This document shows, piece by piece, positions 29,880 to 39,819 of a stretch of 64,000 nt of DNA (positions are counted from its first letter, which is position 1; each line of letters begins with the position of its first letter). The position numbers and the translations under genes are program-made. Origin of the DNA: Stappia sp. (GTDB lineage: Bacteria; Pseudomonadota; Alphaproteobacteria; Rhizobiales; Stappiaceae); NCBI RefSeq assembly GCF_040110915.1, contig NZ_CP157793.1, positions 818,939-882,938 of the forward strand. Reading direction: 5' to 3'. The notes beneath the pieces are model-generated. The model saw only the letters and a program-made list of their open reading frames with translations. It had not been told where the DNA came from and made no database searches.

Positions 29880-32084
29880 ATGTCCGAAAACCCGCTGCCG
29901 ATGCCCATCCGATCCAAGGCGGATATCGACGCGCTTGAGGCGCAGGGCGAATTGACGCGTGCCGAAAATGCCCTGATCGCGGGCTGTCAGGCCGGAGAGA
30001 TGGTCGTTCTGGAGGACGGCACGCGCCCTTCGGACCCGAGCGACGGCCGCACCGTGCGCGCCGACCTGCTGCGCTACCTCATCCTCGGCGGCTGCGACGG
30101 CTGCCGGGTGCACGAGCGCGGCGTAGGGCTCCAGGGAGCCTGGGTGGCGGGGGCGCTGGATCTCAGCTTCGCCACGGCGCGCGGCGCGACGCTGATGCGA
30201 AACTGCATGTTAGAGATGGGAATTCTGGCGCCGCAGGCGCGGCTGCAGCGACTCGATCTCGCGGGCAGCCGGCTTCCGGGGCTCTTTGCGTCGCGCGCGA
30301 GCGTCTCAGGAAACGTCTGGCTCGCCCGCCTCGAGAGCGCCGGGCCGGTCGACCTCGTCGGCGCCGAGATCGGCGGGCAGCTTGACTGCGACGGCGCCAA
30401 GCTCGACGGCGGCGACGGAAATGCGCTCAACGCGCACAGCGCAACGATCACCGGCGGCGTGTTTCTGCGACAGCTTGAGAGCACCGGAACGGTTGATGTA
30501 ACCAGCGCCGAGATCGGCGGGCAGCTTTCGTGCAACGGCGCTAAGCTTGACGGCGGCGACGGAAATGCGCTCAACGCGCAAGGTGCAACGATCACCGACG
30601 GCGTATTTCTGCTGAAGCTCGAGAGCACCGGAACGGTTGATGTTAACAGCGCCGAGATCGGTGGGCAGTTGGACTGCAGCGGTGCCAAGCTCAACGACGA
30701 CGGCGGCGGTGAAGCGCTCAACGCGCAAGGGGCGACAATCACCGGCGATGTCTTTCTGGAGGGGTTTAAGAGCAGCGGCGAAGTGAACCTTGCGGGCGCC
30801 GAGATCGGCGGGCAGCTTGCCTGCACGGGCGCCAGGCTCGACGGCGGCGGCGGGATGGCGCTCAATGCCCACAGTGCAACGATCACCGGCGGCGTGTTTC
30901 TGCTGAAGCTCGAGAGCACCGGCAAGGTGAACTTGGCTGGCGCGGAGATCGGCGGGCAGCTTGCCTGCAACGGCGCCAAGCTCGACGGCGGCGATGGGAC
31001 GGCGCTCAACGGGCAACGCATGCAGGTCTTGGGCGGCATGTTCTGGCGCGACCTGGTGTCGGTGAATGGCGCGGTAGTCCTGCACGCAGCGCATGTCGCT
31101 GATCTCGTTGATGATCGCGCAAGTTGGGAAAAGGTCCGCAATCTCAGCCTCGTCGGCATGACCTATGACAATGTGGTGGGGCCGCTCGACATGGACATGC
31201 GGCTCGCCTGGCTCAAGAAGGGCGCACGGCTCGGCAGTGACTTCCATCCGCAGCCCTATCAGCAGCTGGCCAAGGTCTTGCGGGAGAGCGGGCATCGCAC
31301 CGAGGCGCGCAGGGTCCTGATCGCCAACGAACGGGAGCAGCGGCGGGCCGCCCGGCGCCGCTGGCGCGCGGAGCGGCGCTTTCGGCGCGATTTACGATGG
31401 TACAGCATCAATCCATCCGAGGCGACGCACGCGGTCTTAACGAGGTCGGCGCAGTTGGCGGGCGACCTTGCTGCACGGCTGGCGCCTGTGTTCAACCGTT
31501 TGCACGGCGATCCGGTGGGGGACCGCGTCCCGGACCCGCATGAGCGTGGGCTGGCGCAACTCAACTTCCGCAATCGCCTGCTCTGGGCCAACGTGAAAAC
31601 ACGCCTGCGGATCGCCGGGAGCCATATCGGCGACCGCATCCTGCGCACCGTGACCGGCTATGGCTATGCGTCGCTGCGCAGCCTGTGGGCGCTTGCCCTG
31701 CTGATCGCTGCGATGGCGGGTCTTGCCCAATCCGCCTGGACCGCCGGGGATTTTGCGCCGAACTCCCCCGTCGTGCTGCTGTCGCCCGGCTGGACGGAGA
31801 TCGCCAACGGCCCGCTCGGGGCGTCGGTGAACGCGGCCGCCGTTTGGTCCTCCGGCACCGGGGCCGGGCGCGATTACGAGACCTTCAACGCGCTCGCCTA
31901 TGCCATCGACGTGGTGGTGCCGCTCGTGGAGCTCGGGCAGGAGGCGGCGTGGTCGCCGTCGCCGGCGCGCGGATGGTGGGGCGCGGTGACCTTTTACGCG
32001 CAAAAAGTCTTCGTGCTTGCCGGCTGGATCGTCGCCGCGATCTTCGCCGCCGCCGTCACCGGCCTCATCCGCCGCGACGACTGA
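29880..32084 (+). CDS. Membrane-anchored repeat protein (five 48-residue units), 'membrane-associated oxidoreductase' type
   Basis: A 734-residue protein. Residues 151-391 are five head-to-tail 48-49-residue units (pattern GAEIGGQL-C-GAKLDGGDG--ALNA--ATITGGVFL--LES-G), predicted to stack as a pentapeptide-like beta-helix. A charged coiled segment rich in Arg (about 470-510) follows, and two or three hydrophobic spans lie in the C-terminal 140 residues (around 600-615 and 705-728). Rhizobial homologues are often annotated 'membrane-associated oxidoreductase', but no redox motif is visible, so I would not claim an enzyme. The DNA of the repeats is nearly identical, implying recent expansion. 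ATG 29880 lacks a good ribosome-binding site, so the start is uncertain. Confidence 0.75.
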   Translation: MSENPLPMPIRSKADIDALEAQGELTRAENALIAGCQAGEMVVLEDGTRPSDPSDGRTVRADLLRYLILGGCDGCRVHERGVGLQGAWVAGALDLSFATARGATLMRNCMLEMGILAPQARLQRLDLAGSRLPGLFASRASVSGNVWLARLESAGPVDLVGAEIGGQLDCDGAKLDGGDGNALNAHSATITGGVFLRQLESTGTVDVTSAEIGGQLSCNGAKLDGGDGNALNAQGATITDGVFLLKLESTGTVDVNSAEIGGQLDCSGAKLNDDGGGEALNAQGATITGDVFLEGFKSSGEVNLAGAEIGGQLACTGARLDGGGGMALNAHSATITGGVFLLKLESTGKVNLAGAEIGGQLACNGAKLDGGDGTALNGQRMQVLGGMFWRDLVSVNGAVVLHAAHVADLVDDRASWEKVRNLSLVGMTYDNVVGPLDMDMRLAWLKKGARLGSDFHPQPYQQLAKVLRESGHRTEARRVLIANEREQRRAARRRWRAERRFRRDLRWYSINPSEATHAVLTRSAQLAGDLAARLAPVFNRLHGDPVGDRVPDPHERGLAQLNFRNRLLWANVKTRLRIAGSHIGDRILRTVTGYGYASLRSLWALALLIAAMAGLAQSAWTAGDFAPNSPVVLLSPGWTEIANGPLGASVNAAAVWSSGTGAGRDYETFNALAYAIDVVVPLVELGQEAAWSPSPARGWWGAVTFYAQKVFVLAGWIVAAIFAAAVTGLIRRDD
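30330..31052 (+). repeat. Five in-frame 144/147-bp tandem repeats inside the membrane repeat protein
   Basis: The units begin at each LES-G (or FKSSG) block. The second and third differ at only a few bases over long stretches, so unit gain or loss by recombination is likely. Confidence 0.85.
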
Positions 32085-32110
32085 CGCGGCGCGCGCGCCA
32101 ACTGCTGTCG

Positions 32111-32146
32111 GCGCCCCGACCCCGGATCTCCGGCTTCGCCTGCGTC
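32111..32146. repeat. Half-copy of the REP-like repeat at the IS110 left flank
   Basis: This is the right-hand palindrome of the 200-bp repeat (CCCCGGATCTCC...GTCCGGGG). It ends shortly before the IS110-family element, with the left half of the repeat absent. Confidence 0.6.
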
Positions 32147-32182
32147 CGGGGTTGTTCGTTTGAAGGAGTGTTAGAGTGGGGG

Positions 32183-32298
32183 CGGTCTCCCGGCCCATAG
32201 ATTGCCGGGAGACCGGTGGCAGGCGACCGTTCCGGGATTGGGTTTCCACCCGTCGTCATCAGGGTCCCTGCCGCTTCCTTTTCCCGCTTGGAGAGTTG
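32183..32298 (+). ncRNA. Candidate IS110 bridge RNA region with perfect hairpin
   Basis: A perfect 12-base stem (CGGTCTCCCGGC at 32183-32194, GCCGGGAGACCG at 32204-32215) with a 9-base loop lies in the 5' non-coding end of the IS110 element. That is where IS110-group elements encode the bridge RNA that specifies donor and target. Target- and donor-binding loops have not been folded here, so this is a positional inference. Transcript limits are unknown. Confidence 0.45.
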
Positions 32299-33309
32299 AT
32301 GGGGCCTCTGGCTGTCACCACGCCCGCGAACAATCCGAAGCCTGATCAGGATACCACCGCCATGGCTTTTCTGGAACATGCCCCACCCCATGTCGTCGGC
32401 ATCGATGTCTCGAAGCAGACGCTGGCCGTCTCCGCCTGTCGCGGCAATGCGGCGCGCAGCGTCGCCAACACGACCCGCGCGATCCGCAAGCTCGTCGCCG
32501 GCCTGCCTTCCGGCACGCTGGTCGTCTGCGAGCCGACCGGCGGATATGAACGCCTGCTGCTGGTTGAACTCAGGGCCGCAGGGGTCCCCTGCCACCGGGC
32601 CGACACCTTGAAGGTCAAGGCTTTCGCACGCTCCTTCGGACGCCTGGCCAAGACCGACGCGATCGACGCCGGTCTGCTCGCCGCCTACGGGCAGGAGCGC
32701 TGGCAGCGCCTGTCGCTGCATCAGCCAAGCGGAGACACACAGGCCAGGCTGGCCGCGCTCGTGGCCCGTAGGCAGGATCTCATGGCGATCCGGGTCGCCG
32801 AGCTCAATCGGGCCAAGTCTCCGGGCTGCGCGTTGATTGCCTCTTCCTGCAAGGCGCTCCTGCGGACGCTGGACCGGCAACTGGCGGCGCTCGATACAGC
32901 CATCGACGCGCTGTGCGTCCGCTGCAGACTGCTTGCCCGGCGCATCGCTCTTTACCGCAGCCTTCCGGGCGTGGGGCCGCGAACCGCCATCGCACTCGCC
33001 GCCACCATGCCCGAACTGGGGACGATGACCGGCAAGCAGGCCGCCTCTCTCGCTGGCCTTGCTCCGCACCCCAGAGACAGCGGGACACTCCGGGGCTACA
33101 GAAAGACCCGCGGCGGACGCCCGCAGATCCGCTCCCTCCTGTTCATGGCCGCCCTTGGCGCGGCACGCAGCAAGGGCCCGTTAAAGCCCTTCTATCAACG
33201 ACTTGTCGAAAACGGAAAGAAGAAGCTCGTCGCTCTCACGGCCGTCATGAGAAAGATCGTCGTCATCCTAAATGCACGCATGAGAGACGAACTCAACGCA
33301 ATGAGTTGA
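32299..33309 (+). CDS. IS110-family transposase (DEDD recombinase)
   Basis: A 336-residue enzyme with the RuvC-like DEDD domain: Asp36 (GIDVSKQT), Glu78 (CEPTGGYE), Asp120 and Asp123 (KTDAIDAG). Its C-terminal transposase_20 domain has the helix-hairpin-helix LPGVGPRTA and the conserved Ser261 in RDSGTLRG. All key residues are present and there is no frameshift, so the protein may be active. TTGGAGAG lies about 7 bases before ATG 32299. An internal ATG at residue 22 is an alternative. Confidence 0.92.
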   Translation: MGPLAVTTPANNPKPDQDTTAMAFLEHAPPHVVGIDVSKQTLAVSACRGNAARSVANTTRAIRKLVAGLPSGTLVVCEPTGGYERLLLVELRAAGVPCHRADTLKVKAFARSFGRLAKTDAIDAGLLAAYGQERWQRLSLHQPSGDTQARLAALVARRQDLMAIRVAELNRAKSPGCALIASSCKALLRTLDRQLAALDTAIDALCVRCRLLARRIALYRSLPGVGPRTAIALAATMPELGTMTGKQAASLAGLAPHPRDSGTLRGYRKTRGGRPQIRSLLFMAALGAARSKGPLKPFYQRLVENGKKKLVALTAVMRKIVVILNARMRDELNAMS

Positions 33310-33358
33310 TGACGCGGAGAGGGGGCTGTTCTGGCGGGATCGGGGCTCGTGCGCCGCG

Positions 33359-33393
33359 TCATCCCGGGCAAGGCAAAGCCGCGACCCGGGATC
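33359..33393. repeat. Short palindromic repeat (CCCGGG...CCCGGG)
   Basis: TCATCCCGGG, a 14-base loop rich in GCAAAGCC, then CCCGGGATC. It is a hairpin of the REP kind directly downstream of the IS110 element and a few bases before copy 2 of the 200-bp repeat. Confidence 0.55.
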
Positions 33394-33396
33394 GGA

Positions 33397-33598
33397 GAGC
33401 CCCGAAAGGGCGCCGCTATCACGCGGCCTCGCGTCCACTCCGCCGTCAGCCCGGCCGAGCGTCCGCGAGAGCCGGGGCCCATTGGCGCCCGAAGGGCACG
33501 TGATGGGGCGAGGGGATTGCCGCGCCGCTGTCCGCACCGCCACTTCGGCTCCGGCATCGATTGGGCCCCGATCTCCGGCTTCGCCTGCGTCCGGGGGC
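33397..33598. repeat. Dispersed ~200-bp REP-like repeat, copy 2
   Basis: Starts with GAGCCCCGAAAGG and contains both palindromes of the family. It is about 90% identical by eye to copy 3, 88 bases further on. Confidence 0.82.
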
Positions 33599-33685
33599 GC
33601 GCGGAGAGGGGGCGACGGGGAGCGCGGGGCGGCGGCCGCGCGCTGCCGTTTGAGGCATTCTCAGGCGCGTGCCCGCGCGGTGCGG

Positions 33686-33893
33686 GAGCCCCGAAAGGAT
33701 GCTGCGATTGCGGGCCTCTCGATCCCACTCCGCCGTCACCCCGGCCGAGCGTCCGCGAGAGCCGGGGCCCATTGGCACCCGAGCGGGAGGGGATGGGGCG
33801 AGGGGATTGCCGGGCCGCTGTCCGCACCGCCGCTTCGGCTCCGGCATCGATTGGGCCCCGGATCTCCGGCTTCGCCTGCGTCCGGGGGGACGC
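33686..33893. repeat. Dispersed ~200-bp REP-like repeat, copy 3
   Basis: Same orientation and structure as copy 2. It ends 17 bases from the msrB stop codon, so it may serve as the 3' structure of the msrB transcript. The gap 33310-33910 holds nothing else I recognise. Confidence 0.82.
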
Positions 33894-33910
33894 GGGAGAG
33901 GCGGCGCGCC

Positions 33911-34324
33911 TTACGCGTCTTCCTCGAAGATCATCGCGGTGCCGTTCATGCAGTAGCGCAGGCCGGTGGGGGCGGGGCCGTCGGGGAAGACGTGGCCCAG
34001 ATGCCCGCCGCAGGTGCCGCAGCGGATTTCCGTGCGCACCATGAAGTGCGAGCGGTCCTCGTGCTCCGTCACCGCCTCGGGCGACACCGCCTCGAAGAAG
34101 CTCGGCCAGCCGCAGCCGGCGTCGAACTTGGTATCGGAGCGAAACAGCGGCGATCCGCAGCCCGCGCAGGAATAGAGGCCGGGGCGAAACGTGTCCCAAT
34201 AGGGGCCGGTGAAGGGCCGCTCGGTGCCGGCGCGGCGCAGCACGTGAAATTGCTCCGGCGTGAGCTCTTCCTTCCACTCGGCGTCGCTCTTTTCGACCTT
34301 TTGGTGATTCGATGCATTCGTCAT
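33911..34324 (-). CDS. msrB: Peptide-methionine (R)-S-oxide reductase
   Basis: A 137-residue methionine sulfoxide reductase B that repairs Met-R-sulfoxide in proteins. Zinc ligands are Cys53, Cys56, Cys102 and Cys105 (CAGC and CGTC). The nucleophile is Cys125 in RYCMNGTAM, and GHVFPDGP is intact. The usual Ser after the Asn is a Gly here. No signal peptide is present, so it is cytoplasmic. It is divergent from the mrp operon. Confidence 0.93.
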   Translation of the reverse strand: MTNASNHQKVEKSDAEWKEELTPEQFHVLRRAGTERPFTGPYWDTFRPGLYSCAGCGSPLFRSDTKFDAGCGWPSFFEAVSPEAVTEHEDRSHFMVRTEIRCGTCGGHLGHVFPDGPAPTGLRYCMNGTAMIFEEDA

Positions 34325-34559
34325 GGGGCTCGGTCCGACTTTGCGAGGGCGTTCTGCAACTTGGGAAATAGGCGTGCCCGCGGGTCCTGACAACTCGGCC
34401 TGCGACAATTGTCGAAACCTATGGGAGCGCGTGCGGTATTCGCTTGCTCCCGCAGGGGGGGCGGTTATATGTGGGGCAAATCTTAACCAACTCCCGATAG
34501 ACACGCACGAATCGTTCCTTTGACCGGTCGTCCGGCCGGTTCATCTTTCTGGGGGAGCC

Positions 34560-36959
34560 ATGCCGCTCTTTGGACCCGAGGCGACGTTCATCGCCGTATT
34601 GGCGCCGTTTGCGGCCGCGATCCTCGCCCCGGCGCTGACGCGCGCGATGGGGCACAACGCCGCCTGGCCGCTGGCCATCGTTCCGGCCGCCGTCTTCGTC
34701 TTCTTCGCCGGCCTCGTGGCGCCCGTCGCCGAGGGGCAGACCTTCACCCCGGCGGTCGACTGGGCACCGGCCTATGGCGTCACCTTCTCGTTCTACATCG
34801 ACGGCCTGTCGACGCTCTTCGCGCTGCTCATCTCCGGCATTGGCACCTTCATCATTCTCTATGCCGGCGGCTACCTCAAGGGTCACGTCCATCAGGGGCG
34901 GTTCTTCTCGTTCCTCTTCCTGTTCATGGGCGCCATGCTCGGGCTCGTGCTCGGCAACGACCTGATCACGCTCTTCGTCTTCTGGGAGCTGACCTCGATC
35001 ACCTCCTTCCTGCTGATCGGCTTCGACCATCTGCGCGCCGCCTCGCGCCGCGCCGCGATCCAGGCGCTGGTGGTGACCGGCGGCGGCGGCCTGTCGCTGC
35101 TCGCCGGCTTCCTGCTGATCATGGCGGTGACGGGCGAGGCCAACATGTCGGCGGTGCTGGCCAGCGGCGACACGCTGCGCGAACACGGCCTCTACGCGCT
35201 GATCCTGGTGCTGATCCTTGGTGGCGCCTTCACCAAGTCGGCGCAGTTTCCCTTCCACTTCTGGCTGCCCAACGCCATGGAGGCGCCGACGCCGGTCTCC
35301 GCCTTCCTGCATTCCGCGACCATGGTGAAGGCGGGCGTCTATCTGCTGATGCGCATGCATCCCGTGCTCGGCGACACCATGCTGTGGACGACGATCCTGC
35401 CCCTGTTCGGCGGGGCGACGCTGATCGTCGGCACGCTGCTCGCCGTGCGCCAGACCGACCTGAAGCTGATGCTCGCCTATACGACCGTCGCCTCGCTCGG
35501 TCTGCTCGTCATGCTGACCGGCACCAGCTGGGAAAAGGCGATCGAGGGCGCGGCGCTCTATCTGCTCGCCCATTCGCTGTTCAAGGGCGCGCTCTTCATG
35601 GTGGCCGGCACCATCGACCACGAGACCGGCACGCGCGACATCACGCGGCTCGGCGGCTTGCGCTCGGCCATGCCGATCACCTTCCTGGCGGCCTGTTTCG
35701 CGGCACTCTCCATGTCCGGCCTGCCGCCCTTCGTCGGTTTCATCGCCAAGGAATATCTCTACGCCGGGATCTGGGGCGAGGGCGGCGCGCATTACGCGCT
35801 GACGGCCACGGCCGTGATCGGCAACGCGCTGATGCTGGTGATCGCCGCCGCCGTCGTGATCCGCCCGTTCCTCGGCGCCAGGGTCGAGACGCCGAACCAC
35901 GCGCATGAAGGCCCGGTGCTGCTCTTCGCCGGCCCGGTGGCGCTGTCGGTGACGGGGCTCGTGACCGCGCTTCTCGCGCATTCCACCGGCGTGCTGCTGG
36001 TCGCGCCCGTCGTTACCTCCATCATGGGGACGACGAGCACGGTCGATGTGCATCTCATCCCCGGGTACATCGGCGCGGCGTTGATCCTTTCGGTGCTGAC
36101 GGTGGCGCTCGGCATCGTCTTCTATCTCAAGCTCGACGCGCTGCGTGCCGGCATGGCCGGGGTGCTCTCGGCCATCGGCTGGGGGCCGGACAAGGGCTTC
36201 GACCAGGTGATCTCCGGCATCGTGCGCGGCGCCACGGCGGTGACCCGCGTGCTCCAGACGGGGCGGATGGACGTCTATATGACGCTCACCTTCCTGATCG
36301 CCGCGGCCGCGCTGATCGTTCCGCTGACGGTGACCGGCAACTGGCCGACGACGATTTCCATGCCCGACTTCCGCTTCTACGAGTGGGGCGTGCTGGGGAT
36401 CGCGGCGATCGGCCTGGTCGCGGTGCTGATCGCCCGCACGCGGCTCACGGCCATCGTGTCGCTCGGCATCCAGGGATTTGCCGTCGCGCTGATCTTCATG
36501 CTGTTCGGCGCGCCGGATCTTTCCTTCACGCAGTTCATGGTCGAGACCCTGTCGGTGGTGATCCTGGCGCTGGTGATGACCCGGCTCAACCTGCAGCCGC
36601 GCGACCATCGTCCGATGGGCTACCGGGTGCTGCACGGCGGAATCTCGGCGGCGATCGGCATCGGCTTTGCCGCGTTGTTGATCCGCATCACGCAGTTTCC
36701 CTTCGACCGCTCGCTGTCCGACTTCTTCGAGGCCTACAGCCGCACCATCGCCCACGGGCGCAACATCGTGAACGTGATCCTGGTGGACTTCCGCGGGTTC
36801 GACACCTTCGGCGAGATCGCCGTGGTGATGCTGGCCGGCCTGTGCGTGCTCGCCCTCATCCGGGTGCGGCCGAAGGGGTCGGCGGCGCGGACGGAGCCGG
36901 ATCCCGAAACGCCGGATGAGGCCGCGCCCAAGACGACGCCCGAGGAGGTGCGCGCATGA
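34560..36959 (+). CDS. mrpA: Mrp/Mnh Na+(K+)/H+ antiporter subunit A
   Basis: A 799-residue, about 20-span subunit homologous to NuoL of complex I, with the Proton_antipo_M region ([22 protein letters not shown]) and a C-terminal MbhD/MbhE-like portion. With MrpB-G it forms a multi-subunit secondary antiporter in the inner membrane for Na+ or K+ efflux and alkaline-pH tolerance (Pha system in Sinorhizobium, where A and B are fused). Here A and B are separate genes. GGGGGAG precedes the ATG, and the stop overlaps mrpB by four bases (ATGA). Confidence 0.94.
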   Translation: MPLFGPEATFIAVLAPFAAAILAPALTRAMGHNAAWPLAIVPAAVFVFFAGLVAPVAEGQTFTPAVDWAPAYGVTFSFYIDGLSTLFALLISGIGTFIILYAGGYLKGHVHQGRFFSFLFLFMGAMLGLVLGNDLITLFVFWELTSITSFLLIGFDHLRAASRRAAIQALVVTGGGGLSLLAGFLLIMAVTGEANMSAVLASGDTLREHGLYALILVLILGGAFTKSAQFPFHFWLPNAMEAPTPVSAFLHSATMVKAGVYLLMRMHPVLGDTMLWTTILPLFGGATLIVGTLLAVRQTDLKLMLAYTTVASLGLLVMLTGTSWEKAIEGAALYLLAHSLFKGALFMVAGTIDHETGTRDITRLGGLRSAMPITFLAACFAALSMSGLPPFVGFIAKEYLYAGIWGEGGAHYALTATAVIGNALMLVIAAAVVIRPFLGARVETPNHAHEGPVLLFAGPVALSVTGLVTALLAHSTGVLLVAPVVTSIMGTTSTVDVHLIPGYIGAALILSVLTVALGIVFYLKLDALRAGMAGVLSAIGWGPDKGFDQVISGIVRGATAVTRVLQTGRMDVYMTLTFLIAAAALIVPLTVTGNWPTTISMPDFRFYEWGVLGIAAIGLVAVLIARTRLTAIVSLGIQGFAVALIFMLFGAPDLSFTQFMVETLSVVILALVMTRLNLQPRDHRPMGYRVLHGGISAAIGIGFAALLIRITQFPFDRSLSDFFEAYSRTIAHGRNIVNVILVDFRGFDTFGEIAVVMLAGLCVLALIRVRPKGSAARTEPDPETPDEAAPKTTPEEVRA

Positions 36960-37375
36960 GAACGATCATCTTCCGCACCATCGCGCCCTATCTGGCCGCG
37001 CTGATGGTGCTGTTCTCCATCTTCGTGCTGCTGCGCGGCCACAACGAGCCCGGCGGCGGCTTCATCGGCGGGCTGATCGCGGCCTCGGCCTTCGCGATCT
37101 ATGGCATCGCCTGCGGCGTGGCGGCGGTGCGCCGCGCGATCACCCTGCACCCGATGACGATCTCCGCCATCGGCCTGTTTCTCGGCGGGGTGGCCGGGCT
37201 GCCGTCGCTGTTCACCCAGCAGCCCTATATGACCAGCCAGTGGTGGTACGTCAGCGCCTTCGGCGTGGAGATCCCGCTGTCGACGCCGCTGTTCTTCGAT
37301 ATCGGCGTCTACATGGTGGTGGTCGGCTCGATCACCTCCATCGCCCTGGCGCTGGAAGAAAGGGAGAGCGACTGA
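36956..37375 (+). CDS. mrpB: Mrp antiporter subunit B
   Basis: A 139-residue four-span MnhB-domain protein. The [17 protein letters not shown] block is the family signature. It overlaps mrpA by 4 bases and mrpC by one base, so translation is coupled. Confidence 0.93.
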   Translation: MRTIIFRTIAPYLAALMVLFSIFVLLRGHNEPGGGFIGGLIAASAFAIYGIACGVAAVRRAITLHPMTISAIGLFLGGVAGLPSLFTQQPYMTSQWWYVSAFGVEIPLSTPLFFDIGVYMVVVGSITSIALALEERESD

Positions 37376-37752
37376 TGGAAGCCGCGCTCGCCATTCTGAT
37401 CGGGCTGTTCTTCGCGATCTCGATCTATCTGCTGATGTCGCGGCAGATCGTCCGCGTCCTGCTCGGCATCGCGATCCTGTCCAACGCGGTCAATCTGCTG
37501 ATCTTCGCCTCGGGCCGACTGCTGCGCGGCGTGCCGCCGGTGATCCCGGAGGCCTATCAGGTGCCGCAGGAGACCATCGCCAACCCGCTGCCCCAGGCGC
37601 TGATCCTCACGGCCATCGTGATTTCCTTCTCGCTCTTCGCCTTCCTCCTGGTGCTGGCCTTCCGCGCCTATCAGGAGCTGGGCACGGACGACACCAACGA
37701 GATGCGGGTTGCCGAGCCGACCGGCGAAACCGCGCCGCCACAGGGGTACTGA
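37375..37752 (+). CDS. mrpC: Mrp antiporter subunit C (NuoK-like)
   Basis: A 125-residue three-span protein of the NuoK/MnhC family, with LLGIAILSNAVNLLIF and the PLPQALILTAIVISF block that carries the conserved proton-path region. The last 20 residues are a hydrophilic tail. It starts on the stop codon of mrpB. Confidence 0.93.
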   Translation: MEAALAILIGLFFAISIYLLMSRQIVRVLLGIAILSNAVNLLIFASGRLLRGVPPVIPEAYQVPQETIANPLPQALILTAIVISFSLFAFLLVLAFRAYQELGTDDTNEMRVAEPTGETAPPQGY

Positions 37753-37756
37753 TCGC

Positions 37757-39346
37757 ATGGCCGCTCCCGATTCCGCCGTTGCCGTGGACTATGCGCAGGC
37801 CATGCGCATGGACCCGGTCCTGCCGGGTGACTGGCTCCTGGTCGCGCCGCTGCTGATCACGCTTCTGGGCGGCGCGCTCTGCCTGATGGCGCGCAAGAAC
37901 ACGCAGTCGCAGCCCAAAATCGCGATCATCTTCCTGGTTTTGCTGGTGCTGGCCTGTGGCGGGCTGCTCGCGCGGGTGCTCGACAAGGGCGTGATCACAC
38001 TGGTCGCCGGCGGCTGGCTGCCGCCCTTCGGCATTGCCTTCACGGTGGATGCGCTGGGCGCGACGCTCGCTTTCACGTCCTCCATCGTCGCGCTTGCCGC
38101 CGCCGTCTACGGCATCAGCGACGTCGATCATTCCGGCCGGCGCTACGGCTTTTATCCCTTCCTGCTGCTGCTGCTGACCGGCGTCTGCGGCGCCTTCCTG
38201 ACCGGGGACATCTTCAACCTCTACGTCTGGTTCGAGGTGCTGCTGATCTCGTCCTTCGGCCTGCTGATCCTCGGCAACGAACGCGCGCAGCTCGACGGCG
38301 CGGTCAAATACGCGATCCTCAACATCATCGCGACGACCCTGTTCCTGATCGCGACCGGCCTGCTCTACGGCATCGTCGGCACGCTCAACATGGCCGACAT
38401 CGCGATCAAGGTGCGCGCCGTGGAGGCGGACGGGCCGCTGATGACGGTCGCGGTGCTCTACTTCATGGCCTTCGCGATGAAGGCGGCGGCCTTTCCGGTC
38501 AACTTCTGGCTGCCGGCCTCCTATCACACGCCGCGCATCGTGATCGCGGCGGTCTTCGCGGGCCTGCTGACCAAGGTCGGCGTCTATGCGCTGCTGCGCA
38601 TCTTCGGCATCATTCTGCCCGATGCCCGCCTTGCGCTCGACGACCTGATCGCGGTGGTCGCCATCGCCACCATGCTGACCGGCGTGCTCGGCGCGCTGGC
38701 GCAGACGGACGTGCGCCGGCTGCTCGGCTATCTGGTGATCTCCGGCATCGGCTCGATGCTGGCGGGTCTGGCGATCGGCACCACGCCGGCGCTGTCCGGC
38801 GCGATCTTCTACGCCGTGCATTCGATCCTGGTGATGACGGCGCTCTACATGGCCGCCGGCATGATGCGCGCGCTCGGCGGCTCCTATTCGCTGCGCGAGC
38901 TCGGCGGGCTCTACCGCGCGAGCCCGGCGTTCGCCGGCGTCTTCCTGATGCTCGGCTTCGCGGTCGCCGGACTGCCGCCCTTTTCCGGCTTCTGGCCGAA
39001 GGTGATCCTCGTCGATGCCGCGCTGGTCGGCGGGCACGGCTGGATCGCGGCGGCGATCCTCCTGACGGGTCTGCTCACCACCATCGCGGTCGGGCGGGTG
39101 TGGATCTACGCCTTCTGGCGCGGCGGGCCGGAAGGCACGGCCGACGGCCAGATGACGGCGCTCGCCGCGCCGGCGCCGGGCACGGTCGGGGCGAACGTCT
39201 GGCTGCCGCTCGGGCTGCTGCTCGGGCTTGTGGTGCTGATCGGCCTGCAGCCCGAGTTCATGATGCAGATCTCGGGCCGGGGCGGCGCGGGGCTGAGCGA
39301 TGCGACGGGCTATCTGCGGTCGGTCTTCGGAGACACGGTGCAATGA
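37757..39346 (+). CDS. mrpD: Mrp antiporter subunit D (NuoM/N-like)
   Basis: A 529-residue, about 14-span antiporter-like subunit. The conserved Glu lies in [14 protein letters not shown] and the Lys in [17 protein letters not shown], the residues known to be essential for transport in MrpD. It starts 5 bases after mrpC and overlaps mrpE by four bases. Confidence 0.94.
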   Translation: MAAPDSAVAVDYAQAMRMDPVLPGDWLLVAPLLITLLGGALCLMARKNTQSQPKIAIIFLVLLVLACGGLLARVLDKGVITLVAGGWLPPFGIAFTVDALGATLAFTSSIVALAAAVYGISDVDHSGRRYGFYPFLLLLLTGVCGAFLTGDIFNLYVWFEVLLISSFGLLILGNERAQLDGAVKYAILNIIATTLFLIATGLLYGIVGTLNMADIAIKVRAVEADGPLMTVAVLYFMAFAMKAAAFPVNFWLPASYHTPRIVIAAVFAGLLTKVGVYALLRIFGIILPDARLALDDLIAVVAIATMLTGVLGALAQTDVRRLLGYLVISGIGSMLAGLAIGTTPALSGAIFYAVHSILVMTALYMAAGMMRALGGSYSLRELGGLYRASPAFAGVFLMLGFAVAGLPPFSGFWPKVILVDAALVGGHGWIAAAILLTGLLTTIAVGRVWIYAFWRGGPEGTADGQMTALAAPAPGTVGANVWLPLGLLLGLVVLIGLQPEFMMQISGRGGAGLSDATGYLRSVFGDTVQ

Positions 39347-39819
39347 CAAGTCTCTTTCTGATCAACATCCTGCTGGCGCTCGCCTGGGGCGCGGTGACCG
39401 GCAGTTTCGCGGCGGTCAATCTCGCCTTCGGCTTCGTGCTGGGGGCGGGGGCGCTCTACATCATCCGCGAACAGGTCGGCACCCGCAGCTACCTCACGCG
39501 CGCCTGGCAGATCGTGGACCTTGCCTTCACCTTCCTCTACGAGTTGGTGCTTTCGGCCTTGCGCGTCGCGGGGATCGTGCTCAGGCCGAAGATCGAGTTG
39601 CAGCCGGGCATCATCGCCTATCCGCTGACGGTCGACCGCGACTTCGAGATCACCATGCTGGCGAACCTGATCACGCTGACGCCGGGCACGCTCTCCGTCG
39701 ACGTGTCGGAGGACCGCAAGCACCTCTATGTGCACTGCATCGACGTGCCCGATCCGCAAGGCACCATCGACGACATCAAGAACGGGTTCGAACGCAAGAT
39801 CCTGGAGGCCTTCCGATGA
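39343..39819 (+). CDS. mrpE: Mrp antiporter subunit E
   Basis: A 158-residue MnhE protein with two or three N-terminal membrane spans and a cytoplasmic domain containing [12 protein letters not shown] and LYVHCIDV, the family hallmarks. It has four-base overlaps with mrpD and mrpF. Confidence 0.93.
   Translation: MTSLFLINILLALAWGAVTGSFAAVNLAFGFVLGAGALYIIREQVGTRSYLTRAWQIVDLAFTFLYELVLSALRVAGIVLRPKIELQPGIIAYPLTVDRDFEITMLANLITLTPGTLSVDVSEDRKHLYVHCIDVPDPQGTIDDIKNGFERKILEAFR

Larger units (their letters stand above)
32160..33340 (+). mobile_element. IS110-family insertion sequence (limits approximate)
   Basis: Contains one complete transposase gene and a 5' non-coding part with a strong hairpin. 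IS110-type elements lack terminal inverted repeats, so the exact ends cannot be read off. The limits were taken where unique flanking and REP-like sequence stops. It may have inserted within or beside REP-like DNA, as IS110 relatives such as IS621 do. Confidence 0.6.

Noticed and set aside
34419-36755. 778-residue minus-strand frame opposite mrpA
   Set aside because: mrpA has full membrane topology and operon overlaps. The antisense frame has none.
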